Shown here one piece after another: positions 36,358 through 52,032 of a stretch of 64,000 nt of DNA. A model generated the notes under the pieces. The model saw only the letters and a list, made by a program, of their open reading frames with translations, had not been told where the DNA came from and did no database searches. The first letter of the stretch is position 1; each line of letters opens with the position of its first letter. The translations under genes and the position numbers were made by a program. This DNA comes from Membranipora membranacea (taxonomy: Eukaryota > Bryozoa > Gymnolaemata > Cheilostomatida > Membraniporidae), in the NCBI GenBank assembly GCA_914767715.1, contig OU612075.1, forward strand, positions 17,238,001 to 17,302,000, given 5' to 3'.

Positions 36358-39300
36358 TGAGTCACATCAGTATGTCCTATTCTACTCAGGGTCCTCTGCG
36401 TACTTAATATGAAGTTATAGAGTAGTCAATGGTGAGGGATTATATGGAATTATATCAACTTCCATAAAATTCAATGTACTGCAAACTTTTACAGAAGAAT
36501 GAGTTTTAAAGTCAGTCCCAGCGTGCACTGGTATTTTGGAAGTTATAGTTGACATTTTTCAAAGAAGTTTAAAGCTTTTGCTATTATGCATAGGGAATTT
36601 AAGAATGTAGACTTGTAAGACACAAAAACATAACCAGGTCATACATTCTCAGCCCGCACTCAATCTTTAGAAGTGTCACACTCATGGCCAGGCAACTTCT
36701 ATTACTCCGTTACTACTGACCCAACCCAGGTTTATTCATTTATTAAAAAAACAGATATAGAAATGAGGCTTTTCAAACACACAAACAGACAAAGTTATTA
36801 AATGTGTCAAATATATTCAGTATGCATGGGCGGACGGAGCTTCTGGGCATATATGGGTTTGACATCTCAGTTGCACCAATGTTTATTGTAGACCAATATT
36901 CATTGATATCGCATGGCAATTGTCCCATAATTGTCAGGTCTTTCTGTCAATATGCAATCTAAATAATGGCAATTCGTTACTGTATTGTATCAAGCATAAT
37001 CATTCTTTTATCACAAGGAATAATCAACAAAATGTGTGTATTGTCTTGTTTCCGATCAATACTTGCTCGTAGGGCTGGAATAACATTGATACTTTGAATA
37101 CGAGTATGATGGCTAGGGTGTAGCACACATAACAACATGATAAATTATAAATAAGGTTTGAATCAGCTGCTCACGAATACATTGTATATGACTAGAGGCT
37201 ATTTTCTCCCGCCACACGCCTTGGTGACGACGTCTATGTGTCAATCTACTCGGAGCAGCGGGTATAGATGAGGGAGACAGCTGTAGAGTCAGGGAGTGCA
37301 AAATGACTGAAAACTGTGTTTTTGCCTATCAGGATAACAAAATATGCAATAACATTTTCTCATAATATTTTCTTCCTAGATCGAGAAAATCTGTGCTACA
37401 CAGCTCACAAGCCTTATTAAAAAAAACCTGGAAATTGTCTGCTTGGCGATTTGAATTCCCTTAGCTTATTGTTTCTATTCAGGAAATTATACAAAAGATT
37501 TGAAAGGAAAAGTCAGACATTGTTTCCTCCGCTGGGAGATCGCGAGCGCTTTGGTCCATGAGTTAGAGTAATCCCCGGGGAGTTGTTTTGTCATCAGCTC
37601 CCGTACTGGTTCCAGTGACATGGCAGGTTTTTGAGCAGCATTCACGTGTTCTTATCTGTGTCTGTGCAGCAGTTTGTAAACTTATGATGACTTGTTTTTT
37701 TAAGTTTGAACCAAAAAGGGCGGATTGTGGGACTAGAAATGACATATAAGATCGTGGTGATAACAAGTTTTACTCTCAGCACGGAGAGTGGAATGGAGTC
37801 CATTCTCCCTGCTCTGAGTAAGTAAGAGATGTAAATCCAAGCTACTGATCCAAAATATAGGACTGATTTTGATGCCTACCTTATTGGAACAGGCGATATG
37901 CTTACGCAATAGATGGTAACCAGTACCAACATAAGATTGCTGAGCAGCAAAAAAATGTTGACAGAAGATAATTTAAACACACAGTTTTATCAAATATTTA
38001 ATTTGGGTGGACTTGATAGCAGGCTTATCAGGGCAGCTTTGCTAATATTCTCCTCAACAAAATTTGAACATTCAGGTCTAGGTGAAGCTAAATTCCGTCA
38101 AACAAATACCACCGGTATAATTTTTAGATTTTTTCGATCAAATAGTTTGGATGAGATTCTGGCCATCCACGTAGCTTTTTTATTATGAAAGCCGCAAGTT
38201 TTTCGCCCTCATCTGCCATAAAAATATCTTCATATAGTGAAATATGAGCGGGATAACTAAATTGAATTTTAAAACTCATTTTACAAAGTACTCGGCAATT
38301 GAGAAATCTTCAAAGCGTTGACATTAGTACTCAGCGAAATCAATTTTTAGCACCGTGGGTGAAAACGCATTAGTGTCATATGACACCAAGATTTTCCTAT
38401 AATAACTTCTGATGGATTGAAATGAAAACCTGAGCTAATGGAAAATCAACTTAACCGAAACACTGCTAGCTACATCCAGTTCAAACTCATAATACATTTT
38501 TATCTAATATCCTGGATTTGACACGTAATACCCATTTAATGTTCTTATTTGTGCTATGTGCTGTCAGTATTTTAGAAAGTTGTAATATTGCGCCTAGTGA
38601 TTTCTAGAAAATGAAGTTTCATCATTATTGAGCTGCCAAAGAAATTAATATGTTGGAGAGTTCAGCGTCCCCTGTATGATACATTATAAAACATATCCGC
38701 TTCCTACTTTTAAAAAACTGCTTCCCTCAGCACGAGTAGGCCTTCGTCAAAAGTGTCACATGGCCGTCGCCTGGAGAAAAAAACGGAACCAGATGTTCGA
38801 TAGAGAATATCTAAGTCATCCCTAGAATCCAGAATGTTATGAGAGAGAAGTGCTAGCAGCAGCCAACAGCAGTAGTAGTAATGATGTTATTTTTCTCGAC
38901 ACCTGGTTAAAAGGAATGCACAAATACAAGGAGAAAGCTGAGTGTTTGCACAGTCTGAGCCGGTGAAAACCAAAATTGTTATTTTATGCCCTACGCAAGC
39001 ATTTCATGTCAACACTAAATTTAACAGTCAACATATACCGAGCAAACAATAGATTGTATGTTTTAATATTCACATCCCTCTTTGGCTTGAATCTGTAAAC
39101 TTGGACTTCTCACTCAGAGTATGTCTTGCCAAACAGCCGCTGGCCTCATTTTAGTCTCTACGCTACTGACATGTATCAAGTTCAAGATGTAAAGTGCACA
39201 TTGCCCTGGATTCAAAATTGAAATTTAGACTGCCTCTCTAGCATTAGATTCATTAAAACAAACTTTTGCCATTTCCACAGACCACATGCCTATGAAATAT

Positions 39301-42300
39301 TTGTGTGGATAATTTATAGAGCCAGGTCATATCATAAGTATCTTAGTGATAATTTAGTGCTTATAGTGTAGGCAGCGGGACATAATTCTCTTTTACTCTA
39401 ACGCACTGAGTGACTTTTGCTGCCATGCTAGACTTAGTAATCACGGATATTTATTTATGATAAAAGGCCTATTATGTCTATTATTCTAAAATATGAGGAA
39501 GACCATTGTCATTATGGAGAGTGGTGTAAAGTTTTTACGCACACAAACCCGTGAATGAGTTTCTTCAGACCGTAATAATACAGCCATTCAACTTTTTATT
39601 GGGCTTATAACAATCGACATGAAAGGCTAATCAAAGCACTGCAAACAGAAGATTGAAGCAAAGCCGAAAGAACGGTAGTCAACTTTTCTTTTATTTCCTT
39701 CACACTACAATTCAATGACCTCATTGCAATCATAAATTGATCCTTTGTAGAACCAAATACCTCGGAACAAACTTTGCAATATTAAGATTTTATTTAGGCT
39801 CAGTTTCCCTGTTAGATGTTTTAACCCTCAGAAAGATCATATGCCTAGAGTAAAGTTTGCACATGGCCAACTGTAAATATTTGTTGTAAAATATCGTAGC
39901 ATGCCGTGTTGGGTTTTCTAGTACTTATATGACTATGTGAGTGTTAGCACCTGGAACTCCTAAAGCTTTTTCTCATCATTCCTCCCAGTTTAGTTTTCGT
40001 CAAATTGCTGAAGCTGACTAACATTTGCTTAAAATTTTAGCTTATTTGGCTATCTAAAATGCAAATGTAAGGTGCTTAGGTTGGTTTAGCCTGCAGGCAG
40101 TGTGAGTGACAGATCATATATGTGGAATACTGTTTTGCAATGTGTGTTCCACATAAATACCACTAGGTAAATTCTAAATTCCGCTCTCCGAGTTGGAGGA
40201 AGTTTGCTTCATTGGTCAAAACACTGGCATGGATTTTTCACTTGAAATTTTGCTTTGGTATTTGTTTCTATGTCTGTGCGATATCCTTTCTTGTACATGG
40301 CTAGCAAGCGGCAATATATCAATCCTTGCAATAATCTTGATCCTTTGCTTTGGGTTTGCTGCAAATAGGAGACCGGAAATATCAGTTTGCTAACTTCAGC
40401 CCATGTTTAGCTCATTGATCCAAAACGCCAGCTACCCTTAGCTGACCATGGCTTTGTCGGATCCGACAAGGTCACGCGCTTGATACCAAATCATCACCGC
40501 CATAGCTGCCACACTTGATTTTGAGCCCAGCCTAAATACCCATTAGCATGGAAATATCATGTAATTGTCGCCGCATTGACTCCCGACTAGCGTGTTATAA
40601 AATTCAGCTGACATTCACGTTCACACTAGCTGTCGATTCCCAAGTCATCAAGTGCAACAATTTACTGCCTCGCCGCATTCAGAGCGAGCATTCAGAATGA
40701 ATCCATGTTGAACTGGCATATGCACAATCTGTATCGGTGGGGAAATATCTCATACAAATTTACAAGGGTCAAACAGAATAGAACATATTGATCTTTTACA
40801 AGCAGGCGGTAGAGACATTCAAAGTAAATGTCCACTGTGAAAGCTTTTCTTTACCACTTGCTTTTCACTTTAATAATAATAAATAATAAAAAGTCTTTGT
40901 CTAGAAATCATTAAACATGGAATGGATAGGATAGGGCTCATCTGAGCTTGATTGTGTGTGTATGAATTGAGTTGTACAGAGCACAGCAAGGGCGATTAGT
41001 AAAATAATTGTGTTCACAATGGTTTTCTATCACTTTAATTGTGATATTGCAAAGGTACATAATACAAGTCTCGCTTCATCCCTTTACAAAACCACTATGA
41101 GTCGTAACAATAAATTTTTATTATATGCCTTTTCTGTCGAGAATAGGTTATTTATAAATAATATTAAAGCGATGAAAGAGCCCTCACTTTGCTGCAAATT
41201 CTTGATCAATACGAGTGTGTCTCTGTGTACTCCATGAAATCACAGGAAAAAAATGTCGACAATTAGTAAAAACAACAGGACAGCTTCAAATCAGCGCTGC
41301 GGATTTTCTGTCTTACTTATAAACTCTGTGCTTTTGGATTATTTGACTAACCACTATGTGTGCAAGCGAGCTATTTTTGGATTATTTGTGAAATTTTGGT
41401 ATGTATTTTGCAATCAAATTTTTTTGCAATAATTTCTTGACTTTTATTCAATAATGTTTGACTTTGCTCCTTATTTGAAAAATAAAATGTTCACTATATA
41501 TTTACATACTAGCTTGGTTTTTATGCTTCAGCTGATGAACTACGGATGGTGGCAATCGGCCGCCTCACTTTGTATTTATAGAATTATAGGCCAATGGCTT
41601 GCTTGCATCAATAGCGCACTTTTTCCATAATTCCAGTTAGTTGCAGCATTAGGTGTGGATTTCGCTTGTCCATTAGGGAAAGGAAGGCTTAGTTTTATCA
41701 CCACAGTGTCATGGCAACCATCGTAATGATGTTGATTTTAGTGATATTATGTGAAGGTGCCAGACCTGCTAGGGTGTGGGCTGTCATTTTGGAAGGTATA
41801 AAACATAGCATGATAACAACATGCAGTGTTACATAAGACCCAAGTTCCGTCTCAAAACCTAATTTTCCTCCCAACAATGGTCCCTTTCAGCTGGCTTTAA
41901 TACTAAGTAGTGCTTGTTTATTCTTTCTTTTCAAGTTCATAAGGCTTATACTAAAATCCAAGGATTTATTGTTGATTAAAGAATTCTTGTTTGAAAAGAG
42001 CCTTGTTTATGTGCACCAATATAGCCTATTCAAATGTATAAATTCTCTAAAAGATTGTTAACATTTCAATAGACACCAACTTTGAATTATTTTCTCAAGA
42101 AATAAACCTTTAGAATTGAGAGAGATTTTAAAGCCTGATAATCCTTCTCTATTAGATTTGCTCATAGCGTGATGTGTTCTCTCTATTTTATCATCTGAGT
42201 AGATCAAAATATTATCCTTGTTAATCAAAGTCCAAAACCTACAAGTTTACTCAGAAGATCTTGTCGACATGACTCAAATGCTGATGAACCTAAATATCGA

Positions 42301-45300
42301 TAGGTTATCTCCGTACTAAATCTGAACAGAGCACTTTTTTCTTGCCGTCGGTAATGTCAGAATTCAGTTCAAAAATTGAGCCGAAGGTCAGGATATGGCA
42401 CTTCCTAATAGAGTGCAAAATAAAATGATGTCCTGGTCCGACAAACAGAGTCAGCCTATATTTATATTTATCCCATACAGCACAAGACCCCACTGGCTGC
42501 GCATGGACGAGTTTTTTTGGCGGTATTGGAATATGATGTTCATGAGATCTTGAATGAAGAGGAGCTGATATTTAACAGTTATTTGCTGAAGACCACATAA
42601 CCAATTAAATTGTAGCATTAACTTTCAGCGCAGAGTTTTTGGTAACCCTAATCCCCTCCACCCTGACCAAAGTCGAGAAAAAAAACCATCAGCAGTAAAG
42701 AGCCTGGTCGAATTTCAACCCACCTCTCAATTATTGTTGAATAAAAGGCTCTTCTAGTTTGTGGGTTAGCAAAAAATTTAAATTGCAATTAAATTCTTGT
42801 CTGAGTAACGCTTGAGGCTTCGAAAGCGGGGCTGGTAATTTGAGAACCAATTTCAACGATTGTTATTCAACCATGTTCCTTCTTTCATAATAAAAATGTG
42901 CAATGTTTGGTCAAACATTAATATTTCTGTGGAATATTTTCTTTCAAAGCATTTTAGTTTCTGTCAATGGCTTTCACTATTTGGTATACATGTTAACTTT
43001 GCCAGAGGCGGCAGTTTAAAACAGCAGAGTTGTGAAAAAAGGTTGCTCTAGAAAAATTCGTAGACCTTATACACAAAGGAAGTTCTTGACTGATTGATTA
43101 CAAACAAAAAAATAGAAAATTTAAAAGGTACCCTCAGAAACATATTTGTCAACAGCATCCCCCCTACGCTACAAACTGTAAAAAGTCATCAAGATAGCAA
43201 AATAGAAACAATGAAAGATTGATATACCTTGGTCAATAATAATCTTGTAACAATCTCTCTTTGAGGCGACAAAAAATAAACGGTGTCTTTGCTCTCAGGC
43301 TTATCACATAACAAGATTCAAAAATAGTTTATTATCGTACTATCGGAGATATAGTATGATGGCTGCCTCTGCACATCATGATTTGTCTAGTGAATGAGAC
43401 GCTCGTTTTGTAATTGCTCCCAAGGTATAGCTCTGTGTCTGACAGGGAAATCCATCTGACTCTGTAACACGGAATTTCAAACTTTTCCTCATCTGTCTTC
43501 GCACATCCCCCCTCTTGGGTTGCATCATTTGTAAACCTGATACCCAGATATCCAATTCTACAATAAGTAAAATAAAATAATTACAGACACTGTTTGGACC
43601 GGAATATGAGGTTGGGGTGAGGGAAACACAACTGCAGCAATGAAACACCTTCAGTTGGATACTTGCTACGAATTAAGTTTGCCTACAACACGATATAGCC
43701 ACCATCATCACTGTGAGACATGATGAAGCCCAAGCATAATACATAAAATTTTGCCCTGCGGATCATCATCATGGAATAATGAATATTTCAGTGAGTAGGA
43801 AATTCCCACGCCGTCTCTTCAAACACCAAATATGACAAGGAGATAGGGTAAGAGGTGATGGCCTGCTTCTAACTGCGATATTGTATGCTATTTTAGCCGC
43901 TTTCAATTCCCGACAGCAAATCTCAAAGCAATTAAACTTTAATTGAGCAAGCTACCTAGAATCAATGAACCAGCACTTAGGCCAGATCTAGTGTTTTACC
44001 AACGGGTCGGTCACTCATCCACCCTCATTCGGAGAGTGCCACATCTGCTTGGTTAATAGGGCTGTAAGAATGACTATTGCTCCAAGTTGTCAAGTGGGAA
44101 TATGGAAAGTTGTTGAAAAAAGAGGCTGAGCTAGTGCGGCCACTCAGGAGAATAAACAGACAAGTCCTCAACTGTCAGATATGAGAATCAAACAACATCT
44201 TAAACCCGCTAGATGAGTTTGAGAATGTCGAGCAGGTGCCATTGTTCAAGGTGGGCAGGTCGAAAAAGTTTTAAGCATGTAAATTTTCGCCACTGCCATG
44301 GAGTTCCTTGTCAATGCTAAGAAATAATCCCCAATTTTACTGTGAATTAAAATTTGGAATACATAACACAGAATAAGTTAGTATGGAGAACAAAAGTTAT
44401 GATAATATTAATGTCATATGAAAGAAAAGTATCACTGTATTTCCTCTTGTCACAACTATTACAATACATTCTTATAAAGATGTTTATTTCTTATTACCTA
44501 AATTTGGTGGGGAACGTTGATCATGATTCACCCCAACCATCTCAATGAAAGTAAAGCTCACATTGCAACATAGTATATTTTAAGTGCAGTCCTTCTTATG
44601 CTAATTCCAGAGCATGTTTTTGCGGGTAATCTGTGAGAGACAGGGTTAAATTTTACCCAGTGACACTTCCGAGAGATGTCAACTTCTGCAAAATAATCCC
44701 GCTGATTGGGTCTCAACAGCGGAGAGTCTCATACTACGCATCGTATGGCGCAACGTACAGAACCAGGAAGAGGATTGTAAACAGACCCGTACCATAATCA
44801 CATTTGTTTACACTTGTATTGAGCAGAAATTCAATGTACCATTATTTCTCTGACAATATCAGCTTGAATCGAGAATTGTATACATCTCTACGCTTCCTAG
44901 AGTAGCAGCAAAATCAAACTCCAGCTATTGTAACTGTACAAAAGCCAGGTAGTGTCATACACAACATGACAAATAAAACTCAGACACACTCCTATATAGA
45001 GTATCAGGTCATGACAGTATTTTATACAGTTTATAACATAATATTTTATTGTCAGCCCATTGTCAATGCTCTTGTCCTATGTGTATAAAATGCTGTGAGC
45101 TGAATTGATTTTCACACCCAGAGCTTTTGTTGAGAATTGGCTACTACTTGAATGCTTTTATATTTGAGAGTGTTTGAGATTATTTGCCAACTTGTACTTG
45201 TGTACACAAAAGACTCAAGTGCTTGCAGTGGGGCTCAAAGCAAGTCGCCTATTTGCGTTACCCACCGAAAACATAGGATAGTCCAAGTGCGTGGGTACTA

Positions 45301-48300
45301 CACAAGGAAAAAGGTGTACAAGTTTTACCTCTGCCAAAAGTATTCCAATGTGGGAAGATGGTCAAGAGGTAAATGTGGTGACGGTTGGAAGGTACTGAGG
45401 CGGAAACTCCTTGTATTATGGTGAAACTGTCAAACAAAGCCCTAATTTGATCCTTGGCCAGGAGTGGCAAGGTGTTCCTCATTTTTTAGTTGGGAAGCAA
45501 AACCAAAGTGTCTCATATTATCACAAGGTCATATGTAAGCAAATCTTTATGAATACAAAAGCTTAGCCGATGACGCACTAAGTCTATGCTGTTGATTCAC
45601 AACAGCCTAAATATAATACTTGTGCTGCTTTATTGAACGTATTAGCTACTAATAAATGTTTGAGCGATGAGTATTAGGTGTAAGGGGCAAAATTTACTTC
45701 CTTAATCATTGTCACATATGTGTTGAAGGATCATACATCAGTGACTCATCATCATACTGTTTACCTAAATGAGCTCCTCCTCGGCTTTACTAGGTTTTCC
45801 TTTTCTCTCCCTACCTGTTTTGACTCATTGACAGTAAGCCACTGTGAGTCTGCTATTAATCAAAATAGCTGATCTCAACGCTTTGTAGAAGGGACTCAAT
45901 CTGTCCTAAATGGCAAGAAAGCAAATTGATAACCGGTACTTCCAAAATCTTAATCTACCTGAGTTATTTCATCAAGTCTGATGAGTGGTTTTTCAGGAAT
46001 CTTGTGAGCAGTAAGGTTTTGTTTGTTCCCCTCCGGTGGCCCAATATCCTGAGTTTATACAAATGTTGACTGAAAATGTTGTTAAAGGCACTGAGTTTAC
46101 TGGTATGAGAGGTAAATAAGAGAAATAAAAAGATTGGGTGTAATTTTATTGACTTGTTAGCACTTTATGCATATTTTATGTATAAGAAATCTATCCCTCC
46201 TTCCAATTAAGACTAAAACAAAAGGCTCTCTGTTCCGTAGGTGAGATTTACTGTGGAGGTGAATTGATCTGTATATTACCCTATAGTCACATGACACGAC
46301 CATTGAAACATCATCTATAATTTACATCCAGCTCAACTTAAATCGTATTAAATTGTATTTTAAAATCAAATGTGGCTAACATAATTCCATAAAAAACAAT
46401 TAAATTTCTCAAAGTAAACCTTTTTTTATTATGCAACATTTGAACATTTCTTCTAGTTGCGAAAACTTAAAATTCTAGAGTTCTAGGACACATGTCTCTT
46501 TCTAACCAAATATTGTCGATGTCAACGCTTACTGCATGACAAATTGATCTATTTTTACACAGCATTAACATAGCTTCAAGGTTTAGTGGTGAAATCCTAA
46601 AATTTAGCATGGTAAAGCCCCTTGAGGTTTGGCGTTATGCAATAATGAAATCTTATATTCTTTTGTTACAAATGTCAGATATTGCACTAATCCCTCTTTA
46701 CCCCAAACTACACCTGTCTTTGGTCATTACTTCTGATATGAGCTGCCAATCACAAGAGGACAAGAGGACGTTTATTATTTGAAAAAAAATTAATTAAAAT
46801 GTTTTTCATTTCCACAGTATTTTACCACCGGATAAAAATATCCATAAATTCTATAAAAGGGTTTTTGAGAAATTATCACAATGGATACCACAGTGCGCAG
46901 CTTTTTTTCCTCAGAACAACCTATGTACTAAAAAGTTCTCCTCACAATCACAAAACGAATAATTTAAGCGATGTACCTAAAATGCTCTCAAGATCTGTAG
47001 GACAATCTTAGTTTGGACCATCAAAGAAATGCCGCCGGAATAGACAAGTTTTATGACTGTGAGACAAAGAGGATCGAAAGTTTGGTCATCATTACCACTG
47101 AGAGGCTACTCATCTAGGATCTGCACTCCTTATAACCAATTGAGTATCAGACGAAAGAAGTAAACAAAACCTGTCCGTTTGTTGATTCATGCCAAAACTC
47201 ATTATTACAAAATAATTTTGACAGATAAATTCCAATCTTGCACAATCAGACATATAGAACAATTTTTCGAGAATAATGATGGTTTATTTTTGTATGCATT
47301 GTTGAGACTAATCAGTCACAGGGGATTCCGGTTGAACATAGCTAAACGTTGGTCAGGGATTTAGAGAGTCGCCATCAAAACCAAATGCTACCAGTCATTT
47401 AATTGCACTTAATTGTTCAAAATTATATAACACCATTACTTATTTCCAAATGATGAGGTAATGAATTGCTCAAAAAATATTGATTTTGTTCTTGTAAGGT
47501 AATTGAAGAAAATTTATTTATGTTTCACAGCTAAATTCTATTAAACATTAATAAATTTTAAGCTTTCTGTTTTGCTGAAGGGCAGGCAGGCAGAACTCAA
47601 AACGACATCTGTCGTGAAGCTCAAACAGGTTACCATTGGTCCTCCAGTTAATACACATCACCCAGAGGTTTGGTATATCCATCAAGGTGTTTTTGTGGAT
47701 GTGTTTGCACCAGGATAAAATAATATACTAGGCACTTGAGGTTAGATAATATTATGGCTTTTCTCTGCGTTATGCTCTGGCAACAGATGCCGATTACAAC
47801 TGACACAAGCTGTTTAAGGTTGTGTCACAAGTTCTTCTGTGTTCTAACGGTTTGCCTGAGAATGATGAGGGCCGTGGTGCACGCCTCGCAAACTATCTGG
47901 TCTGGCGTCAGGCTATATACCACAGAGTGCACTGCTACTGATGAAATATCTGGTATCACAATGAATTGTAAAACTAGTATTTTTTCCTGAAATATTTCAA
48001 CTGCGGCGCTGTCTTGTGGAAACGGCCTATTTGCCTGGTCAACGTTCTGGTTTAACGTCCCTGCTCCTGATTTAGACCGTGAGAAAATAACTGTTTTTTA
48101 ATGTTAGAAAGTTTAATTATTGAATATTATTTCTAGATTTTCCTTTTCAATATAGACCTTTTGATCGCCAGCCCACTTTAATTGTGAACAAATTTTTGTT
48201 CTTGTAAATGACTTTGCTAATTTAGGATTCTTACATCAAGCTGTTATATATTTTGTTGCGCAAAAGCTGAGAAATTTGAAGCTCAACATTTTCTCCTGAA

Positions 48301-50028
48301 ACGTTTATTGCAGTGTTTCAATGATCATGACAGTTTACAATACAAGAAATCTCAAAAGAATGTGGCACGAACCCCATAAAACTGTTTCTCTTTCAATGGA
48401 ATGCTTTGTAATGCTGAGTCCACTTGCTATGCAATGACACCCGTACTATATTGCAAATCGAGTATTCTCTTATGGGTTCCAATAAAATGTTTGTGTTTCC
48501 CAGCGTATATTATGCTTGGCTAGGTAACCTGCCCTAGGTGTCACCCTCAGATGATCAGGCGAAGCGGATCATGGCAGCTGAAAACTATTTACATGTTTTC
48601 ATAATCATAACTGGATATATATTTGATAATAAGCATCTACATTGCAGGGTTCACTCTATAACAGGAGTTTGTGCTATGAATTTATTAAAATTACCTGTAA
48701 GGACCGTTAAAATTGGTCTAATGACAACTAATTTTGGCCCGTGTCATGATCAGTCTAGCGCAAAATGTCAAGCCGGCCAAATTGAAATCCATCATATGTC
48801 AAATCGACTCAGGCATAATGAGCTTCAACTGTAATTTAACTTGAAGTGGGTGATGTACCATTGATACTGTTGGTAGCATTTCAATATTAAATTTTAATAT
48901 TTGCTTTGGGTGGTTACGTGTGATAAAATTGATGTTTCCATGTCTAGAAAAGGATGGCTATACTTTGACAAATAGTAATATAGTGCAATTGATAAAAATA
49001 CTAGATTTACTTGGTTATGTAACATTGCTTCCCTTGTCAAGAAGTATCATATTCATAGGTGATCTGTGTTTGAGATAACAACGTAATTTCTTCAAAATTT
49101 TTAATCTTTTTCTATTAAAATTATCATCATGACTTAAAAATAGAACAATGATCTAACATCTGAAAGCCAAGAAATAAATTTCACTCTGAACAATTGTGAA
49201 TTGAATTATAAATCATCAGATCACAATTTTTTTCTGTCATCAAACCAGGCATACCTCGAGCAGTTTTGGTTATGTGGCATCTAATTCTCATTTACACGCA
49301 AATGCACTCGGACAAAATGAATTAAAAGATCTACACGATAAGAAGAAATTTATTATTCATAGAGGTGAAAAGACATGGGTCCGATCTGCTTAAATCAACA
49401 TTGGTCTTCCATTTCGTTGATTCCCATGAATGGATTGCAAACATTGATCGGGGAGCTATAGGTGGTGCTTTAATAGGCTCTTTGTTCATGTCAACCACAG
49501 GAACAGGCCAAGCTATTGCAATTATCCTCGCTCACTGAATCGCCAAAAACTCAATTACTTTTCTTTTGTATTCGATGTTTACCTTCCTTTTCTTTAGGCG
49601 CTGCTCACATTTATGTTTCAATCGTGCAAAAACAAAACCTCTAATGTAAAGCTATGTATAGACAAACCGCTTTCCATTTCTCACATCACCACACTTTCGG
49701 TTTCGGTGTAAGATTATGATAATATGTGAAATGTTTTGTTTTATTTTGGCCCCCATGCCATGAAATGCCACCACATAGATCAAATTCAATTTTTGAATTT
49801 AATTTTTTCAAATGGCGGAACTTTGTTTGACAGGTAGTGGAACTGTTTGAACTTGACTCGGTTGCGAGTTTTGAAGGAATTTTTTTTAATACAATTCATT
49901 GCCGTGCCCTGTCATGAAACAAGCCAAGATAATGCTGATGATTTACCTTTTTGATGAAAATGCGTCCAGATATTTCGCGCAACTTCCAATATCCAGCTCA
50001 TATTGTCTGTAGTCCAAACCTGGAGCAG

Positions 50029-50560
50029 TCATTTTATACTTGCATCACCCGTTCCACCATAGATATACTCTAGATTTATGGCCTATAACACACAGTATCA
50101 GACAACTGATAAAAAAACAGCGTCCGTCGAAGAGATTAAATATAACCCACAAAATTAACTCAGGGTAGGCTACTTGTTATGAAGGCTAGCTAAAACTTGT
50201 TGATCAATAGAAGACAGGCAAAAACGACTGTCAACATAAGCTTCAAGCTTGGACAATAAGGCTCAGTGTAACTGACGAGTTTACCGGCACCAATCATTTT
50301 ATACTTGCATCACCCGTTCCACCATAGATATACTCTAGATTTATGGCCTATAACACACAGTATCAGACAACTGATAAAAAAACAGCGTCCGTCGAAGAGA
50401 TTAAATATAACCCACAAAATTAACTCAGGGTAGGCTACTTGTTATGAAGGCTAGCTAAAACTTGTTGATCAATAGAAGACAGGCAAAAACGACTGTCAAC
50501 ATAAGCTTCAAGCTTGGACAATAAGGCTCAGTGTAACTGACGAGTTTACCGGCACCAATC
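50029..50560. repeat. 265-bp tandem duplication
   Basis: The block starting TCATTTTATACTTGCATCAC at 50029 is repeated from 50294. The copies look identical as far as I can compare them (period 265), ending at GGCACCAATC. They lie in the gene-poor region downstream of SoxB1. Near identity means either a recent event or an assembly artefact. Confidence 0.9.
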
Positions 50561-52026
50561 TTCCATCTTATAGACCCAACACTCAATTTCAGAGTGTTGG
50601 CCAGTGGAATAATATACATTTAAAATTGTGCTCAGGAAATAAAATACACAACTGGGCGCAGAGGTATTGGTTTTCATTTGAGCAAAATTAGTCAATCATG
50701 TTGTGGCCAATTCAATGCTTTCTTTGCTTTGAGCGATTGGAGATTTGACCTGACTGATCCTAATGTAATACCACAATACATTTTTATGTGGATTCAATGT
50801 GTCATTTATGTGGGACTATTTACTGTGGAATAATTGTCATTATGTGCTCTCATTATGACCCATTATAATGACCAGAAAGAAATCCTCAACAATGGCCGGT
50901 ACAATAGAAATCAAGTTTTAATGAATCCTCTGGAATGAGGAAAGGGAAATCGGCTGCATGAGTTGAGCTTGGCTGTGGGATTAACAGGTGACTGATGAAA
51001 TCGAATGACAATCAGACTTGGACTGGTTTCCTCAGCCAACTTATTCACATGATGGCAACCTTGAGACATAGGTTTAAAGCATAGATCTTACTTTGATGGG
51101 AACCTTTTTGATAATGTTGCAGGGAATATGCTGTTAAAATTCTGGAATGATATTTTATTGGCTCAAACTGCCAAACTGGCAAAACAAAATCGGCAAAGTC
51201 AAAAAACTGGTTGAACCAACTGAGCGTTTATAAAAATATCAAAATGCTCAAGCAATGGCAATGAAAACTGATGAAGATAAATAGCAGAATGTTCTTTGAA
51301 TATGTACAAGGCCTGGTGTATGGAATTATTCAGTTTGCTTGAAGAAATGTCAAGCTCAGATGTTTAATGACAGCCTACTAAAACTTTTCACAAAGTAGTA
51401 GTAATAATAGTTATGGATTCCACAAAAAAATTAACACTCATAAAATTACAAGTCGATTGCCCTCCGCAATACATCTATTGGAATAAATTTAATATTCTGT
51501 ATACAAAATGAGAGAAAAACATAGATTTAAATGCAGATTAATAGTCTGTTGCTCTTCTTGATTGTGAACAAAAAATAGTTGTAGAGGTTATATGGTTATG
51601 ATAAATTTTTGCATACAAAACAGACCAGTCTGCGACACGAAAGTCACAAACTATGTGGCAATGAAGTGGCTGATTTTATCATGACAAAGAGTAAATTCAA
51701 AGCGCTTATGATATAATTCATAATCCTGGCATGAAAAAATATCAATGGAGTAATCTTTCCTTGTAACATACATAACATGAGATTCGCCATATATGTCAGT
51801 TTAGGAATGCTTCCCAATGGAATGTTGTATAGACATAGAGATTGTTTTTAACGCAGAGTCTGTTATAATTGTCGATTGGCGGTTGTAACACCCCGCCAGG
51901 AATGATTGCTATCGAGAGATCCATGGCCTAGTATTTAGTTGATTTGTACAAGCGTTCGGGTTTCAGCGGACGGTACAAAAAACTAGCACTTACTAGTAGA
52001 GTGTAAAAATACAAAAAAATCTCAAA

Positions 52027-52032
52027 TTTATT
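52027..52032 (-). terminator. Candidate polyadenylation signal very close to the SoxB1 stop
   Basis: AATAAA on the minus strand only 14 nt past the SoxB1 stop codon. Use of this site would give an unusually short 3' UTR; sites further downstream are also possible. Confidence 0.25.

Noticed and set aside
37913-38188. 91-codon plus-strand frame
   Set aside because: Isolated, no recognisable motif or neighbouring exon.
48538-48834. 98-codon plus-strand frame in the gene-poor region
   Set aside because: No domain, no splice partners, composition like random AT-rich DNA.
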